Below are positions 1 to 10,153 of a stretch of 64,000 nt of DNA, in pieces. The stretch covers positions 310,001 through 374,000 of the forward strand of contig JAKMXF010000302.1 of NCBI GenBank assembly GCA_024704765.1. The letters run 5' to 3'. This DNA comes from Oopsacas minuta. Lineage: Eukaryota > Porifera > Hexactinellida > Lyssacinosida > Leucopsacidae. Both the position numbers and the translations under genes were made by a program. The notes under the pieces were generated by a model. That model did not search any database. It was not told the origin of the DNA and worked only from the letters and a program-made list of their open reading frames with translations. The first letter of the stretch is position 1. The number at the start of each line of letters is the position of its first letter.

Positions 1-3000
1 AGAATAGCTTAGGAATTATACTAGGAAGCTCAGTTTCGAGATTACTCATTGCTCGATCCTTTGTGTTAGTTAAATCCAGCATTTGACCTTTAAATAGTGT
101 AGATAAAGTGAATGTATGTCCTAGATTTAAGAGCGGATATGTGAAGGAGAGATCTTTAAGAATTCGTGAAAGATTAAATATTTCCTTATAAGTAGTTGAT
201 GCTGATTTAGGTAGAGCTAGCTCTAAATTGGTAGCTTCTTCAGTATCTTTTGTAGTATCTTTATCTTCTTTTGCGTCAGTACTCGAATCCTCCTTCTTCT
301 TTTTCTTAATATAATCAATAGATTGTGTTCCCATATACTTCTGTAAAACTGATAAGAGATTTGGTTTGGTGTCCTGGTTGCTGAATGTAAATACAACGAA
401 TAACCCTATGGATGCTGCTTCTTGTGAAATAGAGTTTGAAGTATTTAATAGGATAGAAAGGAGAGCTGAGTGAATTCTTTCTATCTCAATACAGAGGTTG
501 AAAGGGACAATAACCAACTGCAGCAGGGAGAGTAACCATATAGGAATTGAATAGCCTTTCTTCATGACAAGTTCATCCTTCACAGTTTTAAACAAAAACT
601 CTAGGATATAAGTTAGAATTATGATATCTAATTTCTCCGTAGTTTGCTGGCAGTAAATAGAATCGTGGAGAAATGGAAGAAACTGGAAAGCCTTAGAACG
701 ATTCCCAACTACACAAAATGAGAGACTCTCTCCTATACCAAGATGTAAATCTGCTCCTTGGAGATTGTGCTGTTTAATTAAACAATCACATACTTTCTTC
801 AAGAACTCTTCATCTCTATAACAAATAGAGAGAATACCTAGCAATAAGAACCCACACTCTTTGGTAGGAATATCAGTCTTTGAGGATTTAAGGATATCAC
901 TAATAATCTCCAACAATTCACCATGCTTAATATTAATCCTCTCCAACAGCTGATGATGAGAGAGTACAATAGCTAGACTCTGTAGGGATGTTTTAACAAT
1001 CATTAGGGATTCATGACGCATAGCTGACGTCATAAAATGTATAGATTTATCAATACAGTCTGTTTCAATTTGAGAGAATTGCTCAGCCTTACAAAACGCT
1101 ATGATATAAGCAAGAGATAGAATACTCCCATCAAAATGCTCTAATCTAAAGTTATCAGGAGCGAATGTGAATTTCTTGATAGTTAAGTTTATTTCTTCTA
1201 TAGAATTCTCTCGCATAATAAGCCCAGTTAATTCCGCAGCTAGCAGCCTCGTGTCGTCACGTCCTGAACTGATGAAAGGTTTCAAACTCTTGAACGTGAC
1301 AACGTCAGCTAATTCAGGAATGCAATGCAGTATCTCCTTTAGAGATTTAAGACTGACTTCATTGAGAGCTGAATCAGCTGCTGGTTTCAATCCGTATTGA
1401 ATAAGTTTGATATAATTGAGAAGAATATCATTTCTATTGGATAAGTTATGAAAAAATTCCTTTTTCTTCTGTAATCGTTTCTTACTGACCAATTCTAAAT
1501 CTGTCCCAGAAATCTTGGATATCAATTCTTCAAGGAATTGCAGCATCTTACCAAGGACAGCTGGTTTGAAAGGGAGTTCCCCTACACTACTACCAAACTT
1601 AACTCCTGTATTAGCACGCTCATTGCATTTATTAATTAAGAAAGAGACAAGAATATTAAATTCAGGCAACGAATCTGATTTAATTCCTTTTAAGGACAGT
1701 CCGCGAATAGCTTCATCTCTGACGTCACCCCTGGTATCGCCAGCAGCTATGAGCATGAGATAACGAGACAGTATGTGAGTAGAAGGGAATATTCTATGAC
1801 AACAACTGACGGTAGCTAACCTCACTAGAGATGTTTCCGTCTCCATAAGAGATGGGAATAGAGCTTCCAGGGTAGTTTGAACCTCTTCATTCCCTGATTT
1901 GAAAGCATCTGTCATTAGAGAAATACACTCATAGATAGCTAAACCTAAATCCTTCTCTGCGTTGAGTAAAGATTCAAACATTATTTGGAAGAATTGTATT
2001 TTCTCCTTGAAAGCTTGAGGTCTACGCTTAGACAAAAGACCAAGAGATCGGTATCCAGAAATCAACAGCTTGACATCAGTTGATTGAGTGATCAACTTCT
2101 CTAGTGCATTCTGTAATAATGGAGCCATATAGCCAATTTTCTTATCATTAGTCTTAACACACAGCTGATGAGCAAATTGTAATGAATAATCCATCAGTTT
2201 CACGTTAGTTATTTCTCCGAACAAACCTTCGAATATGATCTTAATACAGTCAGGGAATACGTCATGTGCTATATCAGATTTAATAAGAAATGGAAATATC
2301 TTTAATCGAATAAGATAATCAGCTGGCTTAGCCTCCTCAACAGCTGGCATTACCTTAGCACGCTTAGCACCCTTAGGTCTTGAGTATATATACATAGGTC
2401 CACCTAAGAACAGAGAGAACATTTCACGAATAATATCTGGCGAATTTATACAATCTGGAAGAGGAACTTTCTTGATAATTCCCTCAGCTCTTTCTTTCAC
2501 TCTAACTCTAGGGTCACCGCTTGCTGCTACTAAAAGCATAAATGTATCTGAATGATGTTTGAAATGCTCTGTAGTTAGAAATTCTAGGATAGATAGTTTA
2601 ATCTGCTCTAATACATCTTCAGTGGGAAGAATATTGTTATTAGCTTTTAGAGAAGTTATAGCTTTATGGCTGAAACCTGGAGGAAGAGAATCTCCGTATT
2701 TTTCAATGTTATAAGGCAGAAGAAGGTAATAATATAGGAACTCTATTAACAGAGGTTTGATACCTTCAATACAATCCCAAACGAATGGAAGCTGGGCAAA
2801 TCCTGTATCAGATACGCCTAGAAATTTAACGTTAGCAATCATAGGAACCAATAGTTGTAGGAGGTTAGCTTGCATCGCTGATGATTTGCTTTTTAAGCTC
2901 CCAGCGAGTACTGGAAAGATCTCAGATTTCTGAGCAGATCCACTTCTAGATAGTCCCATTCTAATGTATATCATAAGAAAGCTTGTAACTCTAGGCGGTA

Positions 3001-3280
3001 GATTATCCTGCTGGAACCTATCAAACAGCTGATTCAATGGGATTGATATATTGGGACGATCTACTAATCGTTTGTTCAAGTGAGTGAATAGTTCAATGAG
3101 CTTCTTATGAACTTGATCATCAGGAGAATTTAGTTTCATAACCAGAGGTGAGAGAAAACGCTCTAAGAACTTCTGTAAGTCATCATCTGTTTGTATCAAT
3201 GCTAGTTTAAGAAATACATGCTCTATCTGCTGTAGATCATTAGAACTAGTGGGTATATTAGCTTCTGTCTCTGTATTCAT
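1..3280 (-). CDS. ECPAS: Proteasome adapter/scaffold ECM29 (ECPAS), N-terminal part, cut by left edge
   Basis: ECM29 is a HEAT-repeat protein that tethers the 26S proteasome to other cell components and stabilises the core-cap complex. The reading frame is open from the ATG at 3278-3280 to the window edge: 1093 codons with no stop or intron. The N-terminus (LNKRLVDRP, then an IYIRMG segment) aligns with human ECM29, and the part near the edge (QEAASIGL, then TYKEIFNLSRIL, then LPSIIPKLF) aligns with the family region before about residue 1100. The family is about 1800 residues, so roughly the last 40% lies outside. A lysine/acid-rich linker falls near codons 990-1020. THUMPD1 lies upstream on the same strand, 137 bp away. 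So long a single exon is unusual for a gene that is intron-rich in vertebrates. Confidence 0.93.
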   Translation of the reverse strand, partial: MNTETEANIPTSSNDLQQIEHVFLKLALIQTDDDLQKFLERFLSPLVMKLNSPDDQVHKKLIELFTHLNKRLVDRPNISIPLNQLFDRFQQDNLPPRVTSFLMIYIRMGLSRSGSAQKSEIFPVLAGSLKSKSSAMQANLLQLLVPMIANVKFLGVSDTGFAQLPFVWDCIEGIKPLLIEFLYYYLLLPYNIEKYGDSLPPGFSHKAITSLKANNNILPTEDVLEQIKLSILEFLTTEHFKHHSDTFMLLVAASGDPRVRVKERAEGIIKKVPLPDCINSPDIIREMFSLFLGGPMYIYSRPKGAKRAKVMPAVEEAKPADYLIRLKIFPFLIKSDIAHDVFPDCIKIIFEGLFGEITNVKLMDYSLQFAHQLCVKTNDKKIGYMAPLLQNALEKLITQSTDVKLLISGYRSLGLLSKRRPQAFKEKIQFFQIMFESLLNAEKDLGLAIYECISLMTDAFKSGNEEVQTTLEALFPSLMETETSLVRLATVSCCHRIFPSTHILSRYLMLIAAGDTRGDVRDEAIRGLSLKGIKSDSLPEFNILVSFLINKCNERANTGVKFGSSVGELPFKPAVLGKMLQFLEELISKISGTDLELVSKKRLQKKKEFFHNLSNRNDILLNYIKLIQYGLKPAADSALNEVSLKSLKEILHCIPELADVVTFKSLKPFISSGRDDTRLLAAELTGLIMRENSIEEINLTIKKFTFAPDNFRLEHFDGSILSLAYIIAFCKAEQFSQIETDCIDKSIHFMTSAMRHESLMIVKTSLQSLAIVLSHHQLLERINIKHGELLEIISDILKSSKTDIPTKECGFLLLGILSICYRDEEFLKKVCDCLIKQHNLQGADLHLGIGESLSFCVVGNRSKAFQFLPFLHDSIYCQQTTEKLDIIILTYILEFLFKTVKDELVMKKGYSIPIWLLSLLQLVIVPFNLCIEIERIHSALLSILLNTSNSISQEAASIGLFVVFTFSNQDTKPNLLSVLQKYMGTQSIDYIKKKKKEDSSTDAKEDKDTTKDTEEATNLELALPKSASTTYKEIFNLSRILKDLSFTYPLLNLGHTFTLSTLFKGQMLDLTNTKDRAMSNLETELPSIIPKLF

Positions 3281-3417
3281 TAAACTGAATATAGCTAGCT
3301 AAGTCAGGGAAAAGAATAGAAAGGTAATGCACTTAGTCGATATGTATTTGGACCAACGAGTACATGAATGAAATCAATAAAATGTTAGATAAATGAGTAA
3401 ATTAGTTTGGTTAAACA

Positions 3418-4263
3418 TTATGATTCAGCTACACAATTTTCTATTATCTCTACAGGCTCTTTTGATTCTGTTTGTGTTTGTGTTTGTGTTTCATTCTTCA
3501 AATTTAACTCATTCAAATTATATTTAGAAAATTCTTTATGATATCTAACTAAACCTATGAAGCATTTTGAAGCTATAACTTCTACAATTATAACAAACTC
3601 AGGATTCGAATAGTCAGGATATAAATTCATTTTCTGCTCTTCTACAGCTAGAATGATCAATTCTATAGCACTAGACCTACAGATAATCGCGTTATTTCTA
3701 CATTGATAGAATATCTTGTATTTCGTTGGTTTATCATGGAATAATTCAGAATTTCCATTCAATAAATGAGGTATAGTCTTCTTAATATCTATAATATCAG
3801 CTCTACAAATGTGAGATATTGGGATGAATCTCATTATAAATCTTGTACGTGAAATCTTGTTCTCAATAAACGATCTGAATATTCGTTCTACGAATATCCT
3901 GGGTGATATGTCAATATTACATTGAATGAAAACAAAATGTTTTGCTCCTGAATCGACAGATTGAAATTCTTTAATCTTTTCCGATTTAAGATCATCCAGC
4001 TCTAACTTTAACTGCTCTGACAAATCATTAGAGTTTGATTCAAGTTGAGTTTGTACATCCGTATCTTCTTTATAATATTCATTACAGAGGTCATATGCTT
4101 CTCTTACTGCCTTAGCTTCATTTCCAGAGTTACAAGAGATAAGAATTCCTCTCATATCAGTTGTAACCTTTTCTTGTTTCCTCCTTTTCGAGAAAGCTGT
4201 AACTTGGTTATCATAATATTTCCTCTTGCGTTGTTTATTAGAGGCACTACTCTCTGCTGACAT
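3418..4263 (-). CDS. THUMPD1: THUMP domain-containing protein 1, tRNA acetylation adaptor
   Basis: THUMPD1 (yeast Tan1) brings tRNA to the NAT10/Kre33 acetyltransferase for N4-acetylcytidine at position 12. The 281-residue protein follows the family: a basic N-terminus, GILISCNSGNEAKAV (human GILITCNMNERKCV), the KEFQSVDSGAKHFVFIQ block, and a THUMP domain with FIMRFIPIS, YKIFYQCRNN and FVIIVEVIASKCFIGLV. The frame stays open 63 bp upstream to an alternative start, but the ATG at 4261-4263 (MSAESS) gives the normal family length and a hydrophilic start, so I chose it. The C-terminus has a TQTQTQTE run encoded by a short TTTGTG-type repeat at 3470-3491. No intron is visible. SCLT1 ends 160 bp upstream. 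Confidence 0.93.
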   Translation of the reverse strand: MSAESSASNKQRKRKYYDNQVTAFSKRRKQEKVTTDMRGILISCNSGNEAKAVREAYDLCNEYYKEDTDVQTQLESNSNDLSEQLKLELDDLKSEKIKEFQSVDSGAKHFVFIQCNIDISPRIFVERIFRSFIENKISRTRFIMRFIPISHICRADIIDIKKTIPHLLNGNSELFHDKPTKYKIFYQCRNNAIICRSSAIELIILAVEEQKMNLYPDYSNPEFVIIVEVIASKCFIGLVRYHKEFSKYNLNELNLKNETQTQTQTESKEPVEIIENCVAES

Positions 4264-4423
4264 CCTAATGAGTAGAAACATTTCAATGCAAAATTTATTA
4301 AATAATAGATAACTTTTGAAGTACAAATATTTTGTCGTATGCAGTAAAAGTGTAAAATGTGTAAGTGATAAATAGCTATAAAGTCTAAGATATGTTATAT
4401 AGTATAGAGACTATATTAGTGGG

Positions 4424-7400
4424 TTAGTCTGCATCAGTTTGGTTGGATAAAGTAGTATCACAGTTAGAATAAGAGTCTAAATGGAGGAAAGGTTCTGAAA
4501 GAACGTTAGGTGATTGGGTGACCCTGTGAATGCTAGAAGATGAAAAGAATAGAGGAGGAGGTAGATTAGCAGATGAGATATACTCAGAAGTAGGTAGTTT
4601 AAATTTGTTCGAGGGAGCTGTCATTATACGAGTATTCTTGGTTTTCAGCTGGGAATGAGAGGATTGTAATTGTAATCTTGTTAGATGGTTATTAAGTATT
4701 TTCTGTTCTTGCTCCCACTGCCTTTCCTTAGTCATATACTTGGTCAGCTGTTGTGTATATTGATCGTTTCTATCTTCCAACTCATCGATACGATTCTGAA
4801 AGTTATCCCGTTGTGATTCAAGGTTCTTTAGTTTGATAGAAACTGATTGTTGCTCAAATTTACTTTGTACTACTTCCCCTTTCAATTCTTCATTAGTACG
4901 TTTCAGTTTCGAATTTTCTTCTTTCAACTTTTTGGTTGCATTCTCAAATCTGTCAGTAATAGTTTTAGTCTCTCCTCTCCATTTTGCTCCTAGACGTTGA
5001 TGAGAAGATAACAAGTTTCTGAGCTCATTGGTAGTTTCACGATGACAAGATTCTGTTCCTTCAAATTTAGCTTGTAATTCAGCTTCCTTAGCTCTGAATT
5101 GATTACTCAGAGATTGCAGCTTTTGCATATATTTCCGTTCACAAGTTTCTAAATTAAGATTAGATTCTTTCAAGTTAGTTTTCAACTCTTCAACTTGTCT
5201 GCTGAGTCTCAGCTGATCCTGTTTCTGAGCCTGAATTTGAGAATGAAGTGATTCTTGTCGTTGTTTATTGTTTTGTTTATCTGTTTGTGTGAGTTTCTGT
5301 TCTTGATCCAGCTGTTCTCTCACTTGTAAATAGTCTGAATAAATACCTTCCATTTTGAGTATAGCAGTCTCCCTCTCCAATTCTACACTAGACAGACGTT
5401 GCTGCAACTGATGTATCGCTTCTAAATTCTGAGAAAGATATCCTCTCTTTAATCTCTCCAAATCTTTCTGAGAATTTTGCTTCTCTTTGAGAACTTTTTC
5501 AAATTCCGTCTCTCTCGCTTGGGCCTCATCCTCCAAACTCCTAATTTCACGAGCCATATTAGAAATACTCTGATTACATTCTAGTCTAACTTCATCTACA
5601 CCTTGTTTTGTTTTGTGTCCCACCTCTTCAACAAGTTGTACTAGAGTATCATTCAATCTATCAATTTCTGAATTAGCCTGTTGAGCTTTCATCATTGCTT
5701 GATTCTTCTCAATCATTGCTACTTCTACCATGTCAATACTCTCCTTAACGTGACGAACTGCTTCTTGTTCTCGAGATTCCAAGCTGGCCAATTTACGACT
5801 GTTAGCCATTAAGGAATGCTCGAGTTCAGCTCTTTGTTCTTGTAAAGCCATTATTTCCTTCTTCTGCTCAGATAGTAACATAGCTCTCTGTTGTATGTGA
5901 GATTTCATACGAGATTTTTCCTGTTCAGATTCCAAATCACTCTGTATGTAATTCTCCTTCTCATCTTCAAGAGTTCTAACCCTTTGACTTGCCTATACAA
6001 TGCATAAATAAATTATTCTATTAATAGTACAGATTGTTAATAAATACTTAATCAAAACAGAACCTTACGTAATTCCTGGTGAAATATCTATCAAATTTCT
6101 ATTGATGGAATAGAGATATATATATGAACAGAATAGGATTAGATTTAGTAAATTCAGATAATTCAATACTAATTGTAAGAAGTTATGGCATCATACTTCA
6201 AATCTGCAGCCAGCTCTTATAAGTTCGGAGATCTAACTAAGACAACACTATGGGGATTAAAAGAAGGCGTACACCTATACACGGGAAAGGATGAGTACGA
6301 ATTTGGAGACGTGGCAAGGAAAACTACTAAACATTTGAGTTATCTAGCTGGATTGGTACAAAGTAATCAGAATGAAGATGATCAAGAGGTTTCACAAAGT
6401 GAATTGTCTGAAGAAAATTTGAATACTCCTAACTCACCAGAAGTTATAAATAAATCTAATCCTGAGCCAGTAGAAGACCGTAATAAACTGGTTGATAATC
6501 TGCAAGATGGAACAGCAAGCAATAGCGATGTAATGAACATATTCTCACGAGCTTTTTGGTCTCCCAGAATACAACATACTGTTATATTCACTCCATCAGA
6601 AGAGATTAATCCTGACGTCATATGGGATTCATTCTTTGACAGAGCCTACGAACTAGCTAACCAATGCTTACAATTGACTGTTCTCAACATGGATGATTTC
6701 GTGTGTGAAGAACCATTCTTATACATGGGACTACCATCGCTTATTCTAATCGAGGTCGTGCATCGCTCGCTTGACTGTACAGATGGATTCATTCTATCTA
6801 CTGGTATGAAGCTAACGGGAGATAATTGCCCTGAAAAACACATGTTACTATTCGCATGTATGCAAGCATCAAGAGGAAGACTAAAACTCTTACAACTCAA
6901 CACGAATGAACTGGCAGTGATGAAACTTAGACTTCTATTCGCGGGAGATGATAGTAAAGAGGTACCGTTAGAGCTGACAGAGAGTATAGGTATTGAGAGG
7001 TTGTCGGCTATCAACGCGGTTGTTGCAGAAGTTACGAGTGTTGCTATACATCTTACTCAAGAAGTTATTTTTAAGCAGAAATTCAGAGCAATATTTGAAA
7101 GTATTACGAAGAATGTTTAGTTGTGTATCTATTCCTTAATTTTCCTACTAACGAGTAAATGTGGTAGTTTACTGTGTGGTTATTAAATTATGAGATTTCG
7201 TATTTACCTGTTCAATCAGTTTCTCCAGTTGTGTGTTTTTCAATTTCATCATCCCCAGCTGAGATTTCGCTTCATCAAACTCTCCTTGTAGACTCTCCAA
7301 ATGTTCAGCTTTTCTCTTAAGATATCCAGTAGACTTCTCAGTTTCCATCTCGAGAGTTTCCTTATAGTTCTGCAGTTCAGTGAAGTTCTGTTTCAACACA

Positions 7401-7987
7401 CTTATCTCTTCATTCGTTGTAAAATTTCTAGAGTTAAGCTCCAGCAATCTACTGCTCTGCTCTTGTGAATTTTTCTGTTGTCTTAGTAGTGCATGTTGTG
7501 ACGCTTGCCATTTGTCAAGATAACTATCTCTCTCATGAGTCACAATAGCTATCTGCTGCTTCAAGTTATCTACAAGCTCAGATGAAATTGTTTCTTCAGA
7601 ATTCCCTACATCTTCTATCTGACTGTTATCTCCTATTTGTGACCTCAACGCTTTGTCTAGCTCTTCATAGAGACGTTTGTTCTCATCAGTCAATTCGTGT
7701 ATTTTCTGAGACAAAATCTCCAATTCATTTTGGTAGAAAAGATTATGTTTCTTAAGTTCCTCTATTACCCTGTCGTACTCAACTAGAAGCGGAGCAAGAA
7801 TACCTCTCTTCTCCAACAACAAAGACGCTTCTTTCCCAACTCTAACGGGTACCTCCTCTTGCGAATCAAACTGGATAGGAGAGGGAGTTTCCTTTTGATA
7901 ATGATCTAACTGACTTGACAATCTCTGTACCTGATCCAAAAGGAAGTTCACTTGTGAATCTGTAGCTGTATCAGCTGATTCACTCAT
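4424..7987 (-). CDS. SCLT1: Sodium channel and clathrin linker 1-like coiled-coil protein, two exons
   Basis: SCLT1 is a distal-appendage protein of the mother centriole, needed for membrane docking and ciliogenesis. Exons (minus): 7987-7208 and 5992-4424, joined phase 0 across a 1215-bp intron (donor CAG|gtaaat, acceptor tgtatag|GCAAGT), giving 782 residues; human is 688. The N-terminal exon carries the family motif around LAPLLVEYDRVIEEL (human LAPLVTEYDKHLGEL). The second exon carries the ETTNELRNLLSSHQ stretch followed by KWRGETK (human IVELRHLLATQQ, RWKEETK). Nearly the whole protein is predicted coiled coil, with a Ser/Pro-rich non-coil tail of about 70 residues. The intron contains a complete unrelated gene on the other strand (6185-7120). 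It could be read as two genes, but phase and homology favour one. Confidence 0.85.
6185..7120 (+). CDS. Uncharacterised protein nested in SCLT1 intron
   Basis: A 311-residue single-exon gene that I do not recognise. The N-terminus has an imperfect internal repeat: YKFGDLTKTT (residues 12-21) and YEFGDVARKT (about 39-48), separated by GLKEGVHLYTGKDE. Residues about 60-115 are acidic and Ser/Asn-rich, probably a flexible linker. The rest looks globular and mixed alpha/beta, with no signal peptide, no clear membrane segment and no catalytic motif I can name. It starts at the ATG at 6185 and lies wholly inside the SCLT1 intron (5993-7207) on the opposite strand, leaving 192 bp and 87 bp of intron on either side for promoter and 3' end. 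Base use and codon bias resemble the neighbours, so a real gene is likely. Confidence 0.75.
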   Translation: MASYFKSAASSYKFGDLTKTTLWGLKEGVHLYTGKDEYEFGDVARKTTKHLSYLAGLVQSNQNEDDQEVSQSELSEENLNTPNSPEVINKSNPEPVEDRNKLVDNLQDGTASNSDVMNIFSRAFWSPRIQHTVIFTPSEEINPDVIWDSFFDRAYELANQCLQLTVLNMDDFVCEEPFLYMGLPSLILIEVVHRSLDCTDGFILSTGMKLTGDNCPEKHMLLFACMQASRGRLKLLQLNTNELAVMKLRLLFAGDDSKEVPLELTESIGIERLSAINAVVAEVTSVAIHLTQEVIFKQKFRAIFESITKNV

Positions 7988-8162
7988 CTACAGACTTTAT
8001 TAATTATTTATTAAAATTCTTATATTAAATCAAAATATGAACATTATTAGCAAAAATATTATTCTTACACAACAGTGGAATAGAGTCCAACAAATTTACA
8101 ATGATAGAATTGCGAAATATACAATACAATATAAGTCAGCACTTAAGAAAATATATTTTCAA

Positions 8163-9836
8163 TCAGAGCTTATTAGCTATAAAATTCAGATCAACCTTAT
8201 CTTCCTCGCTTGAGTAGTCCGCCTCTGCCATAAGAAATGGTGACGTATTAGCCTTACCAAATAGGAAATCTTTAAAATCTCCTCTAACAATTGTTAGCAA
8301 CAGAGTTGATGCTAAGATGGAAGGGACAATATACAGCAGAGCTGGTTGCCCCATTTTTGTTACAACACTAATAATGAAAGCCAGGGCCAAACTGACCATG
8401 TAGCTCAATATACAAATAAGATAGGTAAGTTTGAATTTCCTCTCTCTGAGGTTATCGTAGTAGAGACAGTAACTGAGGAATAAACCAGGCAAAGCAACAT
8501 CTCCAAACCCCAAACCTGCGATAAATATCTGCGGAAATTGACAGGCAACTTCCTGAGGTGTTAACGTTAGATGCGGTATAAGGAATAGAAAGGGAATATT
8601 CTCATTATCTGTTGGGGTGTAAGGAACAACTTCTTGTATTGAAAAGTTAGAATTTGACAATCTACTCGAAACATCTGGACCAAAAGCTACATACTCCATG
8701 ATACTACGTCCATCAGTTGTGAATAGCGGAGTTATGAACACAAAAAACACATCGTACACGACTAGAACACATAACAATGGAATAAGAAAGGAAATAGAGC
8801 TTTTGAATTGAAGTATAGATAGCATATATGTGATTAGAAAACATCCCAGAATATCCTGTAGTATCCAAGCATAGTATGATTGTCTACACAAAATCCACCA
8901 TAGCGATAATATTACACTTGTCAGAGATAGTATGAAGAACTTTGGATCTGGTCTGTTCTTTAGGATGGGGAATTCGTTAGCAGGGATACGGCAAGTAATA
9001 TACTTTATTTGAGCTATAAATGGCGAGAATACTGAGTAGATAGCAATAGATGTACTGATGCAGAATATAATCATTGCAATCCAAACAAAATACTCGTAGA
9101 AGAAATATAGTCCTAGTAAGAACGCAATCATAGCTCCAAGCAAGAAAACTATATAGATAAATAAACCGAACTGCTTCTCCTCTTCTTCCTGAGAGAATAT
9201 GACCAAATTGCTCAGATCCACTTCCCCCTTACGTTGCAATAAGCCATACTTCAAGAATTCTATATCACACCCGCCCAATATACTACCTAAAATCAATGGT
9301 ATAAGTGCTATGAAGAAGAGAACAATTTTATTAACGTTTAAAGAAGGAGTGTTCACGAGTTCTATTGAAACAGTAGTATAGTCAGCTGAACTAACCAACT
9401 TAAATGAAGATTTTGGTACGATTATTAAGGGTATTGTATAGTTGTCTATTATGGTACTGTTGAGATTGGGAATTGGGAGAGGATAGGCAGAAGCAACGAG
9501 TAACATACTTGCATTAGCGTTAGCAGCTTGAATAATCTTAGTATCGAATGAACAACTCCCTCTAACGATAAACAATACATTTTCATCTATCAGTCTCATA
9601 CTCTTATTAGCAAGCGTATCACACCCATAAGAACGAAATGAAATAACTTCAACTGGTTCAGGAGAAGGCAACGCACCACTCAATGCTGAGAACTCCCCAC
9701 AAACAGAATTACTCACAACTTCAGCTTCATTTCTTAGAGTAACTGATTCGAACGTTACATAAACAAACTCTCCGTATATTGGATTCAGCAGTGCAAATAG
9801 TGAACAAACCAAGCATATTAAACGGTCATAAAGCAT
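8163..9836 (-). CDS. SPPL2: Signal peptide peptidase-like 2 (SPPL2) intramembrane aspartyl protease
   Basis: SPPL2 proteases cut type II membrane protein stubs inside the bilayer of endosomes, lysosomes or the Golgi. The 557-residue protein has a signal peptide (residues about 1-22), a luminal protease-associated domain with N-glycosylation sites (about 25-165), and nine hydrophobic segments. All three family signatures are present: VVYDVFF with the first catalytic Asp (near residue 360), GLGFGD with the second (near 445), and the PAL motif in GQPALLYIVP (near 497). The first ATG in frame is 9834-9836 (MLYDRL); a TTG nine bases earlier is not needed. The C-terminal tail is acidic and lacks the KKXX retention signal of SPP itself, which supports SPPL2 rather than HM13. 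Confidence 0.93.
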   Translation of the reverse strand: MLYDRLICLVCSLFALLNPIYGEFVYVTFESVTLRNEAEVVSNSVCGEFSALSGALPSPEPVEVISFRSYGCDTLANKSMRLIDENVLFIVRGSCSFDTKIIQAANANASMLLVASAYPLPIPNLNSTIIDNYTIPLIIVPKSSFKLVSSADYTTVSIELVNTPSLNVNKIVLFFIALIPLILGSILGGCDIEFLKYGLLQRKGEVDLSNLVIFSQEEEEKQFGLFIYIVFLLGAMIAFLLGLYFFYEYFVWIAMIIFCISTSIAIYSVFSPFIAQIKYITCRIPANEFPILKNRPDPKFFILSLTSVILSLWWILCRQSYYAWILQDILGCFLITYMLSILQFKSSISFLIPLLCVLVVYDVFFVFITPLFTTDGRSIMEYVAFGPDVSSRLSNSNFSIQEVVPYTPTDNENIPFLFLIPHLTLTPQEVACQFPQIFIAGLGFGDVALPGLFLSYCLYYDNLRERKFKLTYLICILSYMVSLALAFIISVVTKMGQPALLYIVPSILASTLLLTIVRGDFKDFLFGKANTSPFLMAEADYSSEEDKVDLNFIANKL

Positions 9837-10153
9837 TGAATCCAAACGAATTTCTTATAAATTTGCTAGGAAAAGAAGAATTCAGAATATTTATATAATA
9901 TTCATGTAACCTTGAAAAGAACTTTCCAATAAACGAACAGCACTATGTGCATATAATGCTACCCTCAAATAGACAATTATGAAGACAAGTAATAATCAGT
10001 GTAATTGAAATTAATATAACATGGAAAACTGATACAGGTGGTTAACTTATACAACATACCAATGACAAATATGTGTTGTCAAGAAAATACATGTAATAAC
10101 ACAAAGAATATTTACATTTCACTCCATAATGAGAAAATATATAAGATATTATA
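9837..10153 (-). other. Intergenic, SPPL2 promoter side / wolframin 3' side
   Basis: About 317 bp of AT-rich DNA between the SPPL2 start and the wolframin stop, both genes being on the minus strand. It probably holds the SPPL2 promoter and 5' UTR and the wolframin 3' UTR. I see no open reading frame or repeat in it. Confidence 0.6.

Noticed and set aside
1167..1763. Two plus-strand reading frames of 77 and 82 codons
   Set aside because: They lie antisense to conserved ECM29 coding sequence and have no family resemblance.
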